Origin: Klebsormidium nitens
Lineage: Eukaryota > Streptophyta > Klebsormidiophyceae > Klebsormidiales > Klebsormidiaceae
NCBI GenBank assembly: GCA_000708835.1
Contig: DF237906.1
Location: forward strand, 1 to 21,586
DNA: 21,586 nucleotides
Reading direction: 5' to 3'
Under the pieces are notes generated by a model. The model was not told the origin of the DNA and made no database searches. It worked only from the letters and a program-made list of their open reading frames with translations. Each line of letters opens with the position of its first letter. Position 1 is the first letter of the stretch. The position numbers and the translations under genes were made by a program. Shown here one piece after another: positions 9,284 through 18,850 of this stretch.

Positions 9284-10764
9284 CTGAAAGAAGAAGTTGT
9301 GGCCTCAAGCACAGTTCTTACTCAAATCTGGCTGAGACAGACAGGCAAACGAGAAGCAACAAACAGAAAATGAATCAGATAGAGAAGCATCCCCCTCATA
9401 ACAGCAAATCAATGAGTTTCTGACTTTGGAGGCTAGAGCAAACTCTCCAATGCACTTTTGAACGACTGCACGATGGAATGTGGCGTTCGAAGCTGCGCTC
9501 TCGCCATGTGAGGGCGGATCGACAGGGCCTGCTTTTTCAGGGACCGCCTCTTGGTAATCCCCAAGTACGGTGCTCAGTCTGTAGTTCTTCAGCACAACGC
9601 TCGTTACCCAACCCTGCTATGCATAAGACGCCTTCTCCGAGCTTTTCTCCTTGTTAACTTGCAGGCCCTTACACGGACCCTGCAGTCTTCAAGACTTGCA
9701 GCCTTTCATACGGGCCCTACAGCCTCTGACTGACAAGCTGAGGCGGCCCTCACCTTCTGCAAGTACCGTCCCCCAGCTTTTCCAAGTTCATAAATAAACG
9801 AATAACCACAAAGGGCTGCTAAACGCATTGCTATAACAGTGGTTTTGAAGAAAGAACGTTAAAGAGGACCATAAAGTGTAAAACCAAGGAAGACTACCAA
9901 TCAACATGGGCTCCGACTTGCTCACCTCTTCAAGTTGCTGTCCGAACTCTCCGACTGGTGCGTCAACGGGCGTTTGGGAGGCTTTCAATAGCGCCTGGTT
10001 GTGCTCCCCCGGCTGCCTGACAGTGGTGCCTGACAACAGGAAGGAGATTGTTGTTAACAATCTCGATGACGTGGGCACTTGCCAAACGAATAAACGAGGG
10101 GTTTCGCAAGCCTCCCAACGAAGAAATAAATTATGAATGACAATCAGCAGTTGCTATCCGGTCAATCGAGGGGTTTGCAAGCCTCCCAACGGGTTGCTGC
10201 AAATGCCACAAGACTACACGCAATGTTCCTTTAAGGGGGCACATGTAATTGCATCACGAGTTTCGAGTTGTCAGGTCGGAACCAAGCAATTACGGGACAA
10301 CTCAGGCTGCTCAGCAGCGGGTTTTGGAATAAGACACGTGGCAGGCATCTGAGCAGCGCGCGCGCCAGCTGGCACGCACTTCTTTCGGACGTAGCGAGAG
10401 GAGGGAGGACCGAGCTTCGGCTCTCACGGGGCAAAGAGGAAAGCGCCAGCTCGTGCCCCCCGCTGAACGTTTTCGCAGGGGCTGGAGCTTTCGCGGCCTG
10501 CAAAACAAGCGCATCCCTGAGGGCAAAGCTCACTTTGAGTGCAATGTTCGGGCTTTGCACTACTTGTTCGGGACTCTCGCAGAGTCGTTTCAGATTGAGC
10601 GGAATTGAAAGACATGCTATACCCAGAGCTGAAACGCCAGGGTGTGATTCCGAAGGCCCCAAGCCACGTGCTCAAGCCAAGCACTGAGCCCAACACCTGA
10701 TGACTCGTTCGAGAAGGATGATGGCTATTCGGCCTGCTTTTGCTGCCTGTCTCATAGCCTAGAA
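9284..10764 (-). other. region that should hold the synthetase 5' exons and promoter
   Basis: The synthetase lacks its N-terminal arm in the exons I can place, so its first exons must be here, before the protease stop at 10765. Candidates on the minus strand are a stretch ending at a donor near 9925, reading QPGEHNQALLKASQTPV and GEFGQQLEE, and a stretch near 10545-10610 reading LNLKRLCESPEQVVQSPN, ending at a GTGAGC donor. Both could be parts of the arm, but I could not find the expected start or join the phases. The block 10330-10690 is clearly GC-rich, as expected for a first exon or promoter. A 24-base sequence occurs twice, at about 10096-10120 and 10167-10190 (AGGGGTTT, CAAGCCTCCCAACG). 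Confidence 0.4.
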
Positions 10765-13698
10765 TTACTTGAAAGCCGGAATTGGAGCACTAACAACCCG
10801 AGCCAACTCCTCAATCGTCACACGGTTACTCAGAGTCTACGAGTAGGCCTCTTCTGGGGTGACAAGCGAAAGGAAGCTCAACACCTTTCAGTGACTGATA
10901 CTATATTTTGAGTGTCCAGATCCAAAGTACGTTAGGAAAGACGTTGCTCACCTGATGTTGGGCTGCGACTTGTAGGATCTTGTCCTCGGCAACGGTGACC
11001 CGCCAAATCCAACCGTCCGTCTCCGTCTCCATCATGACTCCCGCCTTGTGCACGACGTCCATGACGTCAGCTCGGGAGGCGTCCCCTCCCAGCGCCTCCA
11101 ACGCCAGCGCCAACAGCCGCCGTTACCTTCAACAGGACAATTTTATGATGGCATGGCCCATGAAGGGACAGCTCGATAATAAACCTTCTTTTCTAGCATT
11201 ATGGTGTTCGATCCCTCCTGCCTCGTCAGGGGAACTACTTGTAGAGAACTCTAGATTCGGGAGAAACTCCCCAGCAAGGCCTTATCGCCAAAATTTGCAT
11301 GTTGGAGCCGGATGGGGAGCAGTGCAAAGGTAAGACCAAATTGTCCAAGTACAGGAGTCTCGTTACCTGGGGGGTGGCGAGGGAGGTGCCGCCAGCGAGC
11401 CCATAGACGCCGTACGTGGCAAGCGCACCTGCCACGTCATCTCCTGCGCCATGGTGGAACCCGGGCCCACACGCACTGTATCGCTCTCGGCCATTGAAGG
11501 CAAGGGCGGAGACAAGGAACCCATTGGCCCCTGCAACGGGAATATTGGTTCAAAGGAAATCTAAGAGCAAGCCAGCCGCTAAAGGTGTGGGCAATGCAAT
11601 TCAGAAAAAGCCAAGGACGCGCTATAACGCAGTGACTTTTGGCAGTTTGTACTAGGCAACGCACCTTGCCGCATCCCTTCGAACGTAGCCGTAGGATCGA
11701 TCGAACCATTATTCGGAGCAGCAGCGACCACAATGATTTCGCTGCTCATCTGCGAAGAGAAGAAAGAGAAGATCTTGGCCGTGCTGCCCCTGAGCGTTCT
11801 TCCAAATTGGGCACATGCAAAGGGCCATGCTCACTAGCAAGCTGAGAGAGCATTGTTGAGCTTCACAGACAGCTTCGAATATAACGAGTGACTCAGGGGA
11901 GCCGCCTCCGCTCAAGCAAACACGTGCTCCTGACGAGTGCTCCAACACATACGCAGCCTTGCAGACAAATATATACTGCACAGACTCAATGCAACTGAGA
12001 ACTCACCTGCAACTCCCAAATGAGGTCATTGACGCTGCTAGATCGGTACGAAGCGGCCGAGTAGGTAAGATTTAATATTGGGGTGTTGACTTGGTTCTCA
12101 AGCGCATGCTCGTACACCCTGCATCAAAAAGCTTGCAACGTTAACGCTAGAGATGCGACAAGGCGTGATCTCTAGTGTAAAAGCCAATGATCCCATACAG
12201 CCGGCGTTTCGATTTTTCCTCAGTCACTTCTAACCCATGGTCGATTCGAGCAGGCCCAGCACTTAGCAGATAGCCGCTTGTAGAAGCAGTGGTTGCCCTG
12301 ACTGTCTTAAAAGCACGGAGCAATACAGAAATCCTGCATACCATTTGATGGCCTGCTCCAGCCCGGCCTCGTTGACGTTGCCATTCGCATCTGGCGGGGG
12401 GACCTGGAGACCGCCAAAAAGCACAATTGTGCCTTACAACCTTGGCATGGTGTAAAGCAAAGTGCAGGCAAGGGCACCCAACACAAGAAGCTAAGGACAA
12501 CGGTTCCGAATCAACAGGCACAAGGCAGGCCAGCAGGCAATGAGCACAGGGCAAAGATGTAGGACCCGAAAGCACTCACATGAGTATGAGACCTTTTTCG
12601 GAGCAGTCAGAGGCGTCGCAGAAATCACCGTCTACTCTCTTTCGACCGCATTAATGCACCACTGCACATTGGAAGGTTTAGTACAAGGGGTTGCAACGAC
12701 GAGTTGCAGTCTTACCTCAACGACGTGCAGCGTTGCCTTGGGCGCATACCCCAAGGTCTTCCCTATGATCCTGCTTGCAACGAGCGTTCCGTGCCAGGGA
12801 TCCAAGCTAACACCGGTGAGAAGTTTGTGGCTGCAAATGAGGAAAAAGACGTTAATTTCCATTACGAACCAGCTCCGAAAACATCCTAATGAGGACCTAT
12901 AAGCTTCTTGCTGCAACGTTGACCAAGTCAAAACACCACAGCTCTTGAGCATACTTCCTCTAACGTCCGATTTGCAAAGCAGAGGTGAGCCAAGCAGATG
13001 ATCAAAGATATGTTGGGACCACAGTCCTGATCGGGAATGATCGAAGCGGGAACTTGCAGTGGAGGCTGACTTACACGTGTAGCTTGCGATCCAAGAGCTC
13101 CGGATGCTTGGTGTCGACGCTTTGATTAACATCGTAGACTGCAAGTGCACAAGGAAGTCATGAGAATCGATCCTGGCAGACACTACTACTTCTGTTCGTG
13201 CAGGGCGAGTCAGAGGCATACAAGCGAAAACACTAGTCTAGCTCACATCACATGGAGCTCAGAAGTAGACACTCACTAGTGATGCCCTTCCCCAGGAGGC
13301 GCGTGTTCCTGATGTAGGGCGCCGGCTGCAGCCCAATCGGGACCCTCTGGTGTGACAGCTCTTGGGACCAGCACTGCTTGTGCTGGTCCCACCCCGTCAG
13401 CACCCCGATCTTGCCATCGACCGTGAGGGAATGTTGCGCTTGGAAATATTCAAAGACCTGCAACATCAACAGGCAGGAGTAGCTTACAGAGCTTAAAAGT
13501 GAGACGAAACAATCACTGGAGCAGCCCCCAGAGAAAGCAGAACAGACGTGGAAGATTGGGGTTCCAGATTCTGAGCAAGTGCTTTCACAATACCAAAGCA
13601 GAACTGAGCGGATAGGCACTGTTCCAAAACGTAAGCCCTTACCGGCTTAACCAAGGAGGAGGCGGCCCTCTTGGGCGTGGTGGGCCTGGCCGCTCCTT
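10765..13698 (-). CDS. subtilisin-like serine protease (S8 family), N-terminus not placed
   Basis: Exons, 5' to 3': 13643-13698, 13277-13457, 13075-13138, 12716-12830, 12342-12403, 12007-12118, 11665-11749, 11367-11530, 10952-11126 (or from 11095) and 10765-10836 (TAA). Phases agree except at the ninth. Catalytic Asp is in TIYDVNQSVDTKHPEL (codon 13131-13133), His in DPWHGTLVAS (12791-12793), oxyanion Asn in VVAAAPNNGS (11708-11713) and Ser in GGTSLATPQ (11382-11384). NTPILNLTYSAA matches the usual strand between His and Asn. After the Ser the natural helix LLALALEALGGDASRADV is one base out of frame; an internal acceptor at 11096 restores frame but removes it. A short C-terminal end ARVVSAPIPAFK follows. 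Sequence before the Asp is probably propeptide; no signal peptide was located. It differs from typical plant subtilases, whose Asp motif is DTG(I/V). Substrate unknown. Confidence 0.85.
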
Positions 13699-14321
13699 CT
13701 GTCACGAAAAGATATGTGAGCTGGAAAACAAGTTGACCACTGAGCGCCTTTTTGCCAGAATTACCATCAGATCGCGCCTTCAATTGCCATCATATGAGCA
13801 ATGGTAGATGTCCACGTCAGGAGTCCTGGGAGCTGCAAGCTGCCCAGGATGCTTGTGTCTCTTTTGTTGCTTTGACTCGTACATGTTTCATTGGAGAATA
13901 GCAACCCCTCTTGATGCAGCATCGAATCTTTGCAACTTGCAAAGTCAGGTCTTGTAAGGAACCAATTGAGAGCTTTGACAGGCGGATGCATTCAACGTGT
14001 GGTCAGACTCTGCTGAGAACCTCAAGTTGCCAGATAAGAGGAACAGCCTGAAGCCATGTACTTGAGGAATAGGTTGAAGCCAGCAACCTTGCTCTGAATC
14101 AGCCGAGACCTTTGAGACACATTTTGTCTTGCCTGAGAATAGGGTATTCTGGCCCTTCAGAGAATTTCAATGTCCAGCGTGCTATTTTCGTACTTGCCCT
14201 ACTATGTATGAACCAGAGGAGAGCTCAGAAGCAGCACAACCTTACCAGTTCTTGCCTTGTTGCCTAATTCCTGGATCCCCGTTAGCCCCTACATGGCAGA
14301 TGGACAACAGGAGTCAGTGAA
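13699..14321. other. no gene recognised; possible upstream intron
   Basis: This lies between the first placed protease exon and the eRF1-like exon. I looked on the minus strand for more protease prodomain and for the next eRF1 exon (with the GGQ motif) and saw neither. Confidence 0.35.
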
Positions 14322-14411
14322 CTTCTCAGGCAGGTCGAACGACACCTTGTGCAGAATCTCCAGCGTGTTCCCACTCAGCGTGCCAAACAGAGAGCCATTT
14401 CCATTAATGAT
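14322..14411 (-). pseudogene. orphan exon of eRF1 type (translation release factor)
   Basis: After a clean acceptor CTCTTTCAG the minus strand reads 30 codons: [30 protein letters not shown]. Eukaryotic release factor eRF1 has [20 protein letters not shown] and then VDLPKKHGRGGQS just before and into its GGQ loop, so the match is family-specific. The end has only a weak donor (AA|GTTCAC). No neighbouring exon of eRF1 (the part before it or the GGQ part after it) is seen within a kilobase. I infer a stray exon copy or remnant. It could instead be an exon of a chimeric gene, since the upstream candidate exon at 15336-15410 ends in the matching phase. Confidence 0.6.
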
Positions 14412-15335
14412 CTGAAAGAGGGGAAGCAAGGGGCAGCTTGAAACAAGGGGCAGTGCTCATTGAAGAAACCAGCACACTATCTTTGAGTAGCTTTGACCCA
14501 TATGCTGGCACCATATACGTGAAGCACGAAAGATGTTGAACATTAGGGGAGAAGCAATGATGTGGTTGTGAGGCAAGCAGAGAATTTTTCCCGTAAGAGA
14601 GAAGCAAGATTTGCTATGAGGGTCTCCCGAGAAAAAGCTGAATGCAGGTCTCGTCCAAATGCGTGAAAGTAGCTTCTGACTTACAAAGTAAAAACGTTTT
14701 CAACAAAACCACCTGTGCACGCAAGAAGTGACAATCTTGCAAGTGCCGAGCTGGCGCAGAGGTTGAAACTGACAATCAATCAAAAGCAGTCGGTGCACAA
14801 AAGCAGTGCAGTGTTTCTGCTGGTGCAAAAGCACAACAATGAGACTGCAAGTTAGATGCTGCAAATCGACACGCAGTGTCAATGACAGCTCTACAGCTAT
14901 GACCATGTCAAAAGGGGCCCCGGATTCAGATTACTGCTTCATATCATGCAGTTCATCCCAATGAGAAACAGCTTGCAGTTGCGCCCTATAGCTTTCCAAA
15001 GAAGGATTCATGTACAATGTGTGCGAGGTCTACCAACAAAAAACTATTTGCTTGAGTATCAACGATTCAAAAGTCTGAGGAATGAAAGAGTCTTTCTTTC
15101 AGAACTGGCAGCAGAATCCAGGGTAAGAAGGATCGCAAGAAAATCTGTCCCTTTCCTATTTGGTGGCACCACCATCCTCCAATCCTCAGCACCCTTGCTT
15201 ACTGCTTTAGCTGCTATGCTGCTTTAGCGCAGCTGATTCAAAGAACAAGAAGCCGACAATTCCTTGCATCGCACTTGCCAGAGGACTTGTTTCAGAAGAA
15301 GTGGTTGTCATCCTAGCCAGATACCCCATGCATAC
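14412..15335. other. no gene recognised
   Basis: AT-richer sequence with many TGCAA runs and no protein-like frame on either strand; a plus-strand frame at 14946-15227 shows no motif. If the candidate exon at 15336-15410 joins the eRF1-type exon, this would be its intron. Confidence 0.35.
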
Positions 15336-15410
15336 CTGTCCTGCTGCTGAGACCACAAACCTCCGCACGGCCCCCTCCACCACCTGCGGCACACCCCTCC
15401 ACCGAAACAT
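15336..15410 (-). CDS. candidate first exon, unidentified
   Basis: An ATG at 15408-15410 opens a 25-codon frame reading MFRWRGVPQVVEGAVRRFVV, then SAAGQ, and ending at donor CAG|GTATGC. It is GC-rich against an AT-rich surround. The N-terminus is basic and amphipathic, as in organelle targeting sequences. It ends in phase 0, which fits the phase-0 start of the exon at 14411. No family is recognised, and the exon call rests only on composition, ATG and donor. Confidence 0.3.
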
Positions 15411-15467
15411 CCTTGCCCCCAGTCACCACTTCACATGGATTTAGGAAATGCGAGATGCGGGGCGGTT

Positions 15468-15779
15468 TTAGTAGCTCGCTTGCAGAATTTTGTGCAGCAC
15501 AATCAATATCCCAACTGCCAGTAAAGGCAATGCGCCAATACTGCCGCTGGCGGTCGCTCAGAGCTCAGAACTACTACTAGTAGCTCCCACCAATTGCAAA
15601 GGAGCATCACTACTTAGCTGGTTGCATTGCAAGCCAGCCCCTTGCATGCCATTGCCATTGCCATTGGCATTGCTGGCAAGCGGTACCAAGTCAAATGTGC
15701 CGATCAAATTGCCAAGTCGCCGTACGATCAAGATGGTGCTCAGCCACTGGCTAATGTTAGCAACGTGCTTGCAGATATT
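15468..15779 (-). pseudogene. candidate last exon of a membrane-anchored protein, broken by TGA
   Basis: After an acceptor AACAG at 15780 the minus strand stays open for 73 codons, meets TGA (15558-15560), and continues in the same frame to TAA 15468-15470. Before the TGA it reads VANISQWLSTILIVRRLGN, GTFDLVPLASNANGNGNG and ATSSSSEL. After it come ATASGSIGALPLLAVGILIV and LHKILQASY. A Gly/Asn/Ser-rich spacer followed by a hydrophobic C-terminal segment looks like a membrane anchor, so the reading frame on both sides of the stop seems meaningful. The TGA could be a CGA-to-TGA change, a sequencing error, or the true end. No upstream exon could be joined. Confidence 0.35.
15643..15676. repeat. 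GCCATT/GGCATT microsatellite
   Basis: CATGCCATTGCCATTGCCAT and GGCATTGCTGGCAAG form a six-base repeat that encodes the Asn-Gly run of the minus-strand candidate exon. A shorter relative, CCATTGGCATTGGCATCGCT, lies at about 16463-16482. Confidence 0.6.
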
Positions 15780-16594
15780 CTGTTCACAACCTGATCACTG
15801 GCATTATCTTTCCCTGGTGGCAATTTTCGTCTCATTCTAGCTAGTCGCTCAAGCTTTGTTATCAGCTCTCCTCCGATGGACGTTTGTTTGACATTTGTGG
15901 AAGGAAACCTTGAAAACTAAAGGCCTGACTCATCGTCTCCGTCATGCCTGGACCTGCATCTTCTCTTCAATTGAAGAGCTTTGCAGGCCTGCCTGATGTC
16001 GAGATACCTAGGTGGCAGGCTCAAGTCTAAGATTGCCCGTCTGGTCGGAGTCTCGATGACGTTACAAGTTAAAGATCCTGGTTATCCACCTGGTTATCCC
16101 TTCGCACCGAGCATTTTGCCACTCACAGTCCCTGCTTTTGCTGATTCCCCGACGGCTTTGGCGACGGAGGTTTGCAGGATTATCCGTATTGATTTTTGCC
16201 AAGTCGCCGTACGTTCCTTTCTTTCCAGAAAATGCTGGCAGTGGTTGCCAGAGCTGCGCTTGCAAAGTACCTACCTATCTACTACTTGTTCTCAGAATTA
16301 TGAAAGGGTGTTGGAAATTGGAACGCCCAGGATGCCATAAGGCGATTACTTTGTTGGGTACGGGCTTGTGAAGAGAACATCACTTTGTGAAAGGCGTGAG
16401 ACATCGGCCTGACCGCCAATGCCCTCCGCGACTGTCACTTTAATTTACTAATAGATTATTCCATTGGCATTGGCATCGCTAGCTTCTCTTCTTACGCAGC
16501 CTGGGCTATGCAGGGAAGATGGCGCTCTCGCAAGTATGCGCTCGCATATGTGACCCTTTCCTGCACATTCTGGCCCTGACGACCTCTCCATCTG

Positions 16595-18850
16595 TTGAGC
16601 CATCATGTGCATCACATTCTCACCCATATGCAGCGCGTTGAGAGCAATCAACAGGAGTTGCCCACAAGTGGTTTACTCATCAGGGGCCTTTGGGTTGACG
16701 ACAGCGCCCTTGCTAGAATCCTTCCCGTGTGGTGGTACTATTGGTTCCTAGCGTCGCACAAACACTACCGTTCATGCCCCCCACTATGTGTTCACAAGTC
16801 CAGATATTCAGAGGTCAGTGCAGCAAAAGTTGGTGAGGAGCAATGCAGCGCAACTAGAGTGGAACAGGCCGTTGATGCTGGTGAGCGTGCTGACGCCAGC
16901 AAGGGACGCAGGATTGGACGGAGAAATGTGTTGATATTGGCGGCGCTGACGGTTTTGGTGGGCAACACAGTAATCGGTGCATCGCCGGCACACGCATATA
17001 GGCCTCCGCCAGAAGGTGAGATACGGCGCAAGAAATTGAAGGAATCTAGTAGGAAGTCAGTTTCAATTGCAGGGTTTATAATGTTTGCGCATTTGTTCTG
17101 CCTGACGAGAAGTTGGCGTTAAAGGGAGGCTTGCTCCACCTTCAGCGATGGAACAAGCAAGTAATGCAGCGAACGGGCTTTTGGGACGGAAAGCTGACAG
17201 CAAACTCTCGACAATTGATGCTAGGACTTAAGGTCCGGAAAATGGTGGTGGCAGTAGTAATTGAAGTCAGACGTGAGCATTTTCAGAGACCACTCGACCC
17301 CTTGGATGGTGAAGTCTTCGATAGGCAGGCACTCTTTGGTTCCGTGTTGGTAGCGCCCACTTTGAAAGTGCGTGAAGTGGTGGGCAATCAGGCTGACAGT
17401 CCCTGAAAGCCTTTGGGAATGAGAGCTTTCAATGCGATTGTGCGCCCAAAGCGCCCAGATTGACAATTACAATCGCTATTTGTGGCACCGCCTGCTGCGT
17501 ACAGTAGCCTGGTTGGGTTGTGCTCAACGCCATACTCCTAGGTTCAGGGCGGCCTTGAAAGATGATTTCAGTGCTTTATTCAATGATCCTTTCATGTCTT
17601 TTGTGAGCACCGAACTTGGAACTCCGTTTATGCCTGGCTTCGTTGATACACAAATCAATTTAGCCGGCTGAGTTGCCTTGTCCTTTCAAATTGACTAATA
17701 GGCCCGGTGCTTGTCTAAGTTAGATTTGAGAGAGTGTACGTAGGGAGCCGATAATTATCAAAGCTAAATGTTATTCGCACTGCCCAGGTTTGTGCCGGTA
17801 AACTGACCGGCTCGACGGCTTCACCCTCCTCCTTCCCGACTACTGGGTATAAGTCCGGGGGAGCGGCGCCGAGGTGCAGTTCCGCAGCCCCCAGACTGGT
17901 GACAAGAACCTGTTTGTCGCGGTTAGCTCGCCTAGTCAACACGGGTTAAGGATTTGGGTTCGCCGGAGGAGAGGGGCAAGTTTATCAAGAAGCAGTACGT
18001 GGCGGAGTACATGTTGACGCGGCTGGGCGTGCGGCGGACGGCGGAGGTCGTGAGTGCAAGCAGTAGAGAGGTGGAGGTGAGGCAACGACCATGTCTCATC
18101 CCGTCCTACTTTTTCTTTCCTTTCGTGTGTCGTTTCAAATGTATCCTCCCTTTGCAGTGGCGATCTTTGCTGTTCCCTGCTTTCCTTTGCATCTGGGTTT
18201 TGCTGTCCTTTCTCTCTGCACCCTTTTCTTGATTCTCAGGTAGACACTTCTACGCTGCTTTTTTTGAGTCTTGTAGAAACCGCGACAGAGCATATCTTCG
18301 TCTGTTATTTGCTGTCGTTCATTTGGAGGATCGTTCTTTCGTACGTCCGCCCTACGAGAAGTTCGACATGTTGGCTTAGATGCGGCTCCCTTTTTCGGCA
18401 TCCCCTCTTGAACCTTTGCACGGCAGCCGCCTTGACTGAGAATTCTTAGCAGAGGTGAATAACATCTGGATTGAAAGACTTGTTTCTTGGGCTTCCAGAC
18501 CTTGCAACCAACCAGACCTCGCACAACAGACAGTGAAGTCGGTCTCTATTTTAAAATCCCGTTTGCCTCTTCCGCAGGAGGGTAAGCCTTACTACCAGAT
18601 TGAGATGAGCGTCAAGTCAGAGGCGAACTCCAACCAACTGGCGGTCACCCCCAAAGAGACGGTCCCGTTCGTGGAGTGGGAGAGGAGATACATCACGGTT
18701 CAGGCGGTCGAAAATAAGCGGCTATACGAGCTGCGAGTACAAATACCGGCTGATAAATATGCCCAAGAACGGGCGCTTTTGAAAACGGTGCTAGACTCAT
18801 TCAGGACATTCCCTGTTGAAAGCTTCGAAGGAGGCAAGCCTCTTGGATAG
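16595..18850 (+). CDS. PsbP-domain thylakoid lumen protein (PPD type), exon 2 damaged
   Basis: Exons: 16595-17015, about 17788-17950, 17951-18076 and 18578-18850 (TAG). Exon 1 is a transit region ending in a twin-arginine signal RRIGRRNVLILAALTVLVGN and a lumen cleavage site ASPAHA before YRPPPEG, so the product should cross the thylakoid membrane by the Tat path. The PsbP fold follows: RLDGFTLLLPDYW and VRGSGAEVQFRSPQTGDKNL (exon 2), DLGSPEERGKFIKKQ and MLTRLGVRRTAEVVSASSRE (exon 3), YYQIEMSVKSEANSNQLAV and RLYELRVQIP...LDSFRTF (exon 4). Exon 1 ends in phase 1 and exon 2 starts in phase 2, a perfect join. Exon 2 then shows TAA at 17799-17801 and 17850-17852, and one base is missing near 17950, so exons 2 and 3 are contiguous but out of frame. 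Such proteins assist photosystem assembly or lumen functions; the subgroup is not fixed. The start ATG is provisional. Confidence 0.82.
17016..17787 (+). other. first intron of the PsbP-domain gene
   Basis: It runs from donor GAAG|GTGAGA to acceptor TGCCCAG. It is long for this window (772 nt) and holds two protein-like frames: plus 17113-17406, opposed by minus 17221-17466 (reading GRYQHGTKECLPIEDF), and plus 17432-17671 (reading FVSTELGTPFMPGFVDTQIN). I recognise no family in them. A decayed mobile-element fragment is possible but unproven. Confidence 0.4.

Noticed and set aside
9540-9600. Minus-strand HRTWG resembling the SerRS segment before the catalytic domain
   Set aside because: The frame ends within a few codons, and the true equivalent (VVRKWGTE) is in the exon at 9178-9283.
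10096-10190. Twice-occurring AGGGGTTT...CAAGCCTCCCAACG as a mobile-element end
   Set aside because: The two copies are short, direct and 71 bp apart with nothing element-like between them; a simple local duplication is enough.
10231-10687. Overlapping frames on both strands (139-143 codons)
   Set aside because: The block is GC-rich, which keeps several frames open at once. None starts at a convincing ATG or shows a family motif as a whole.
17113-17671. Frames inside the PsbP-domain intron as a transposase gene
   Set aside because: No catalytic motif, terminal repeat or target duplication could be seen; I noted it only as possible debris.
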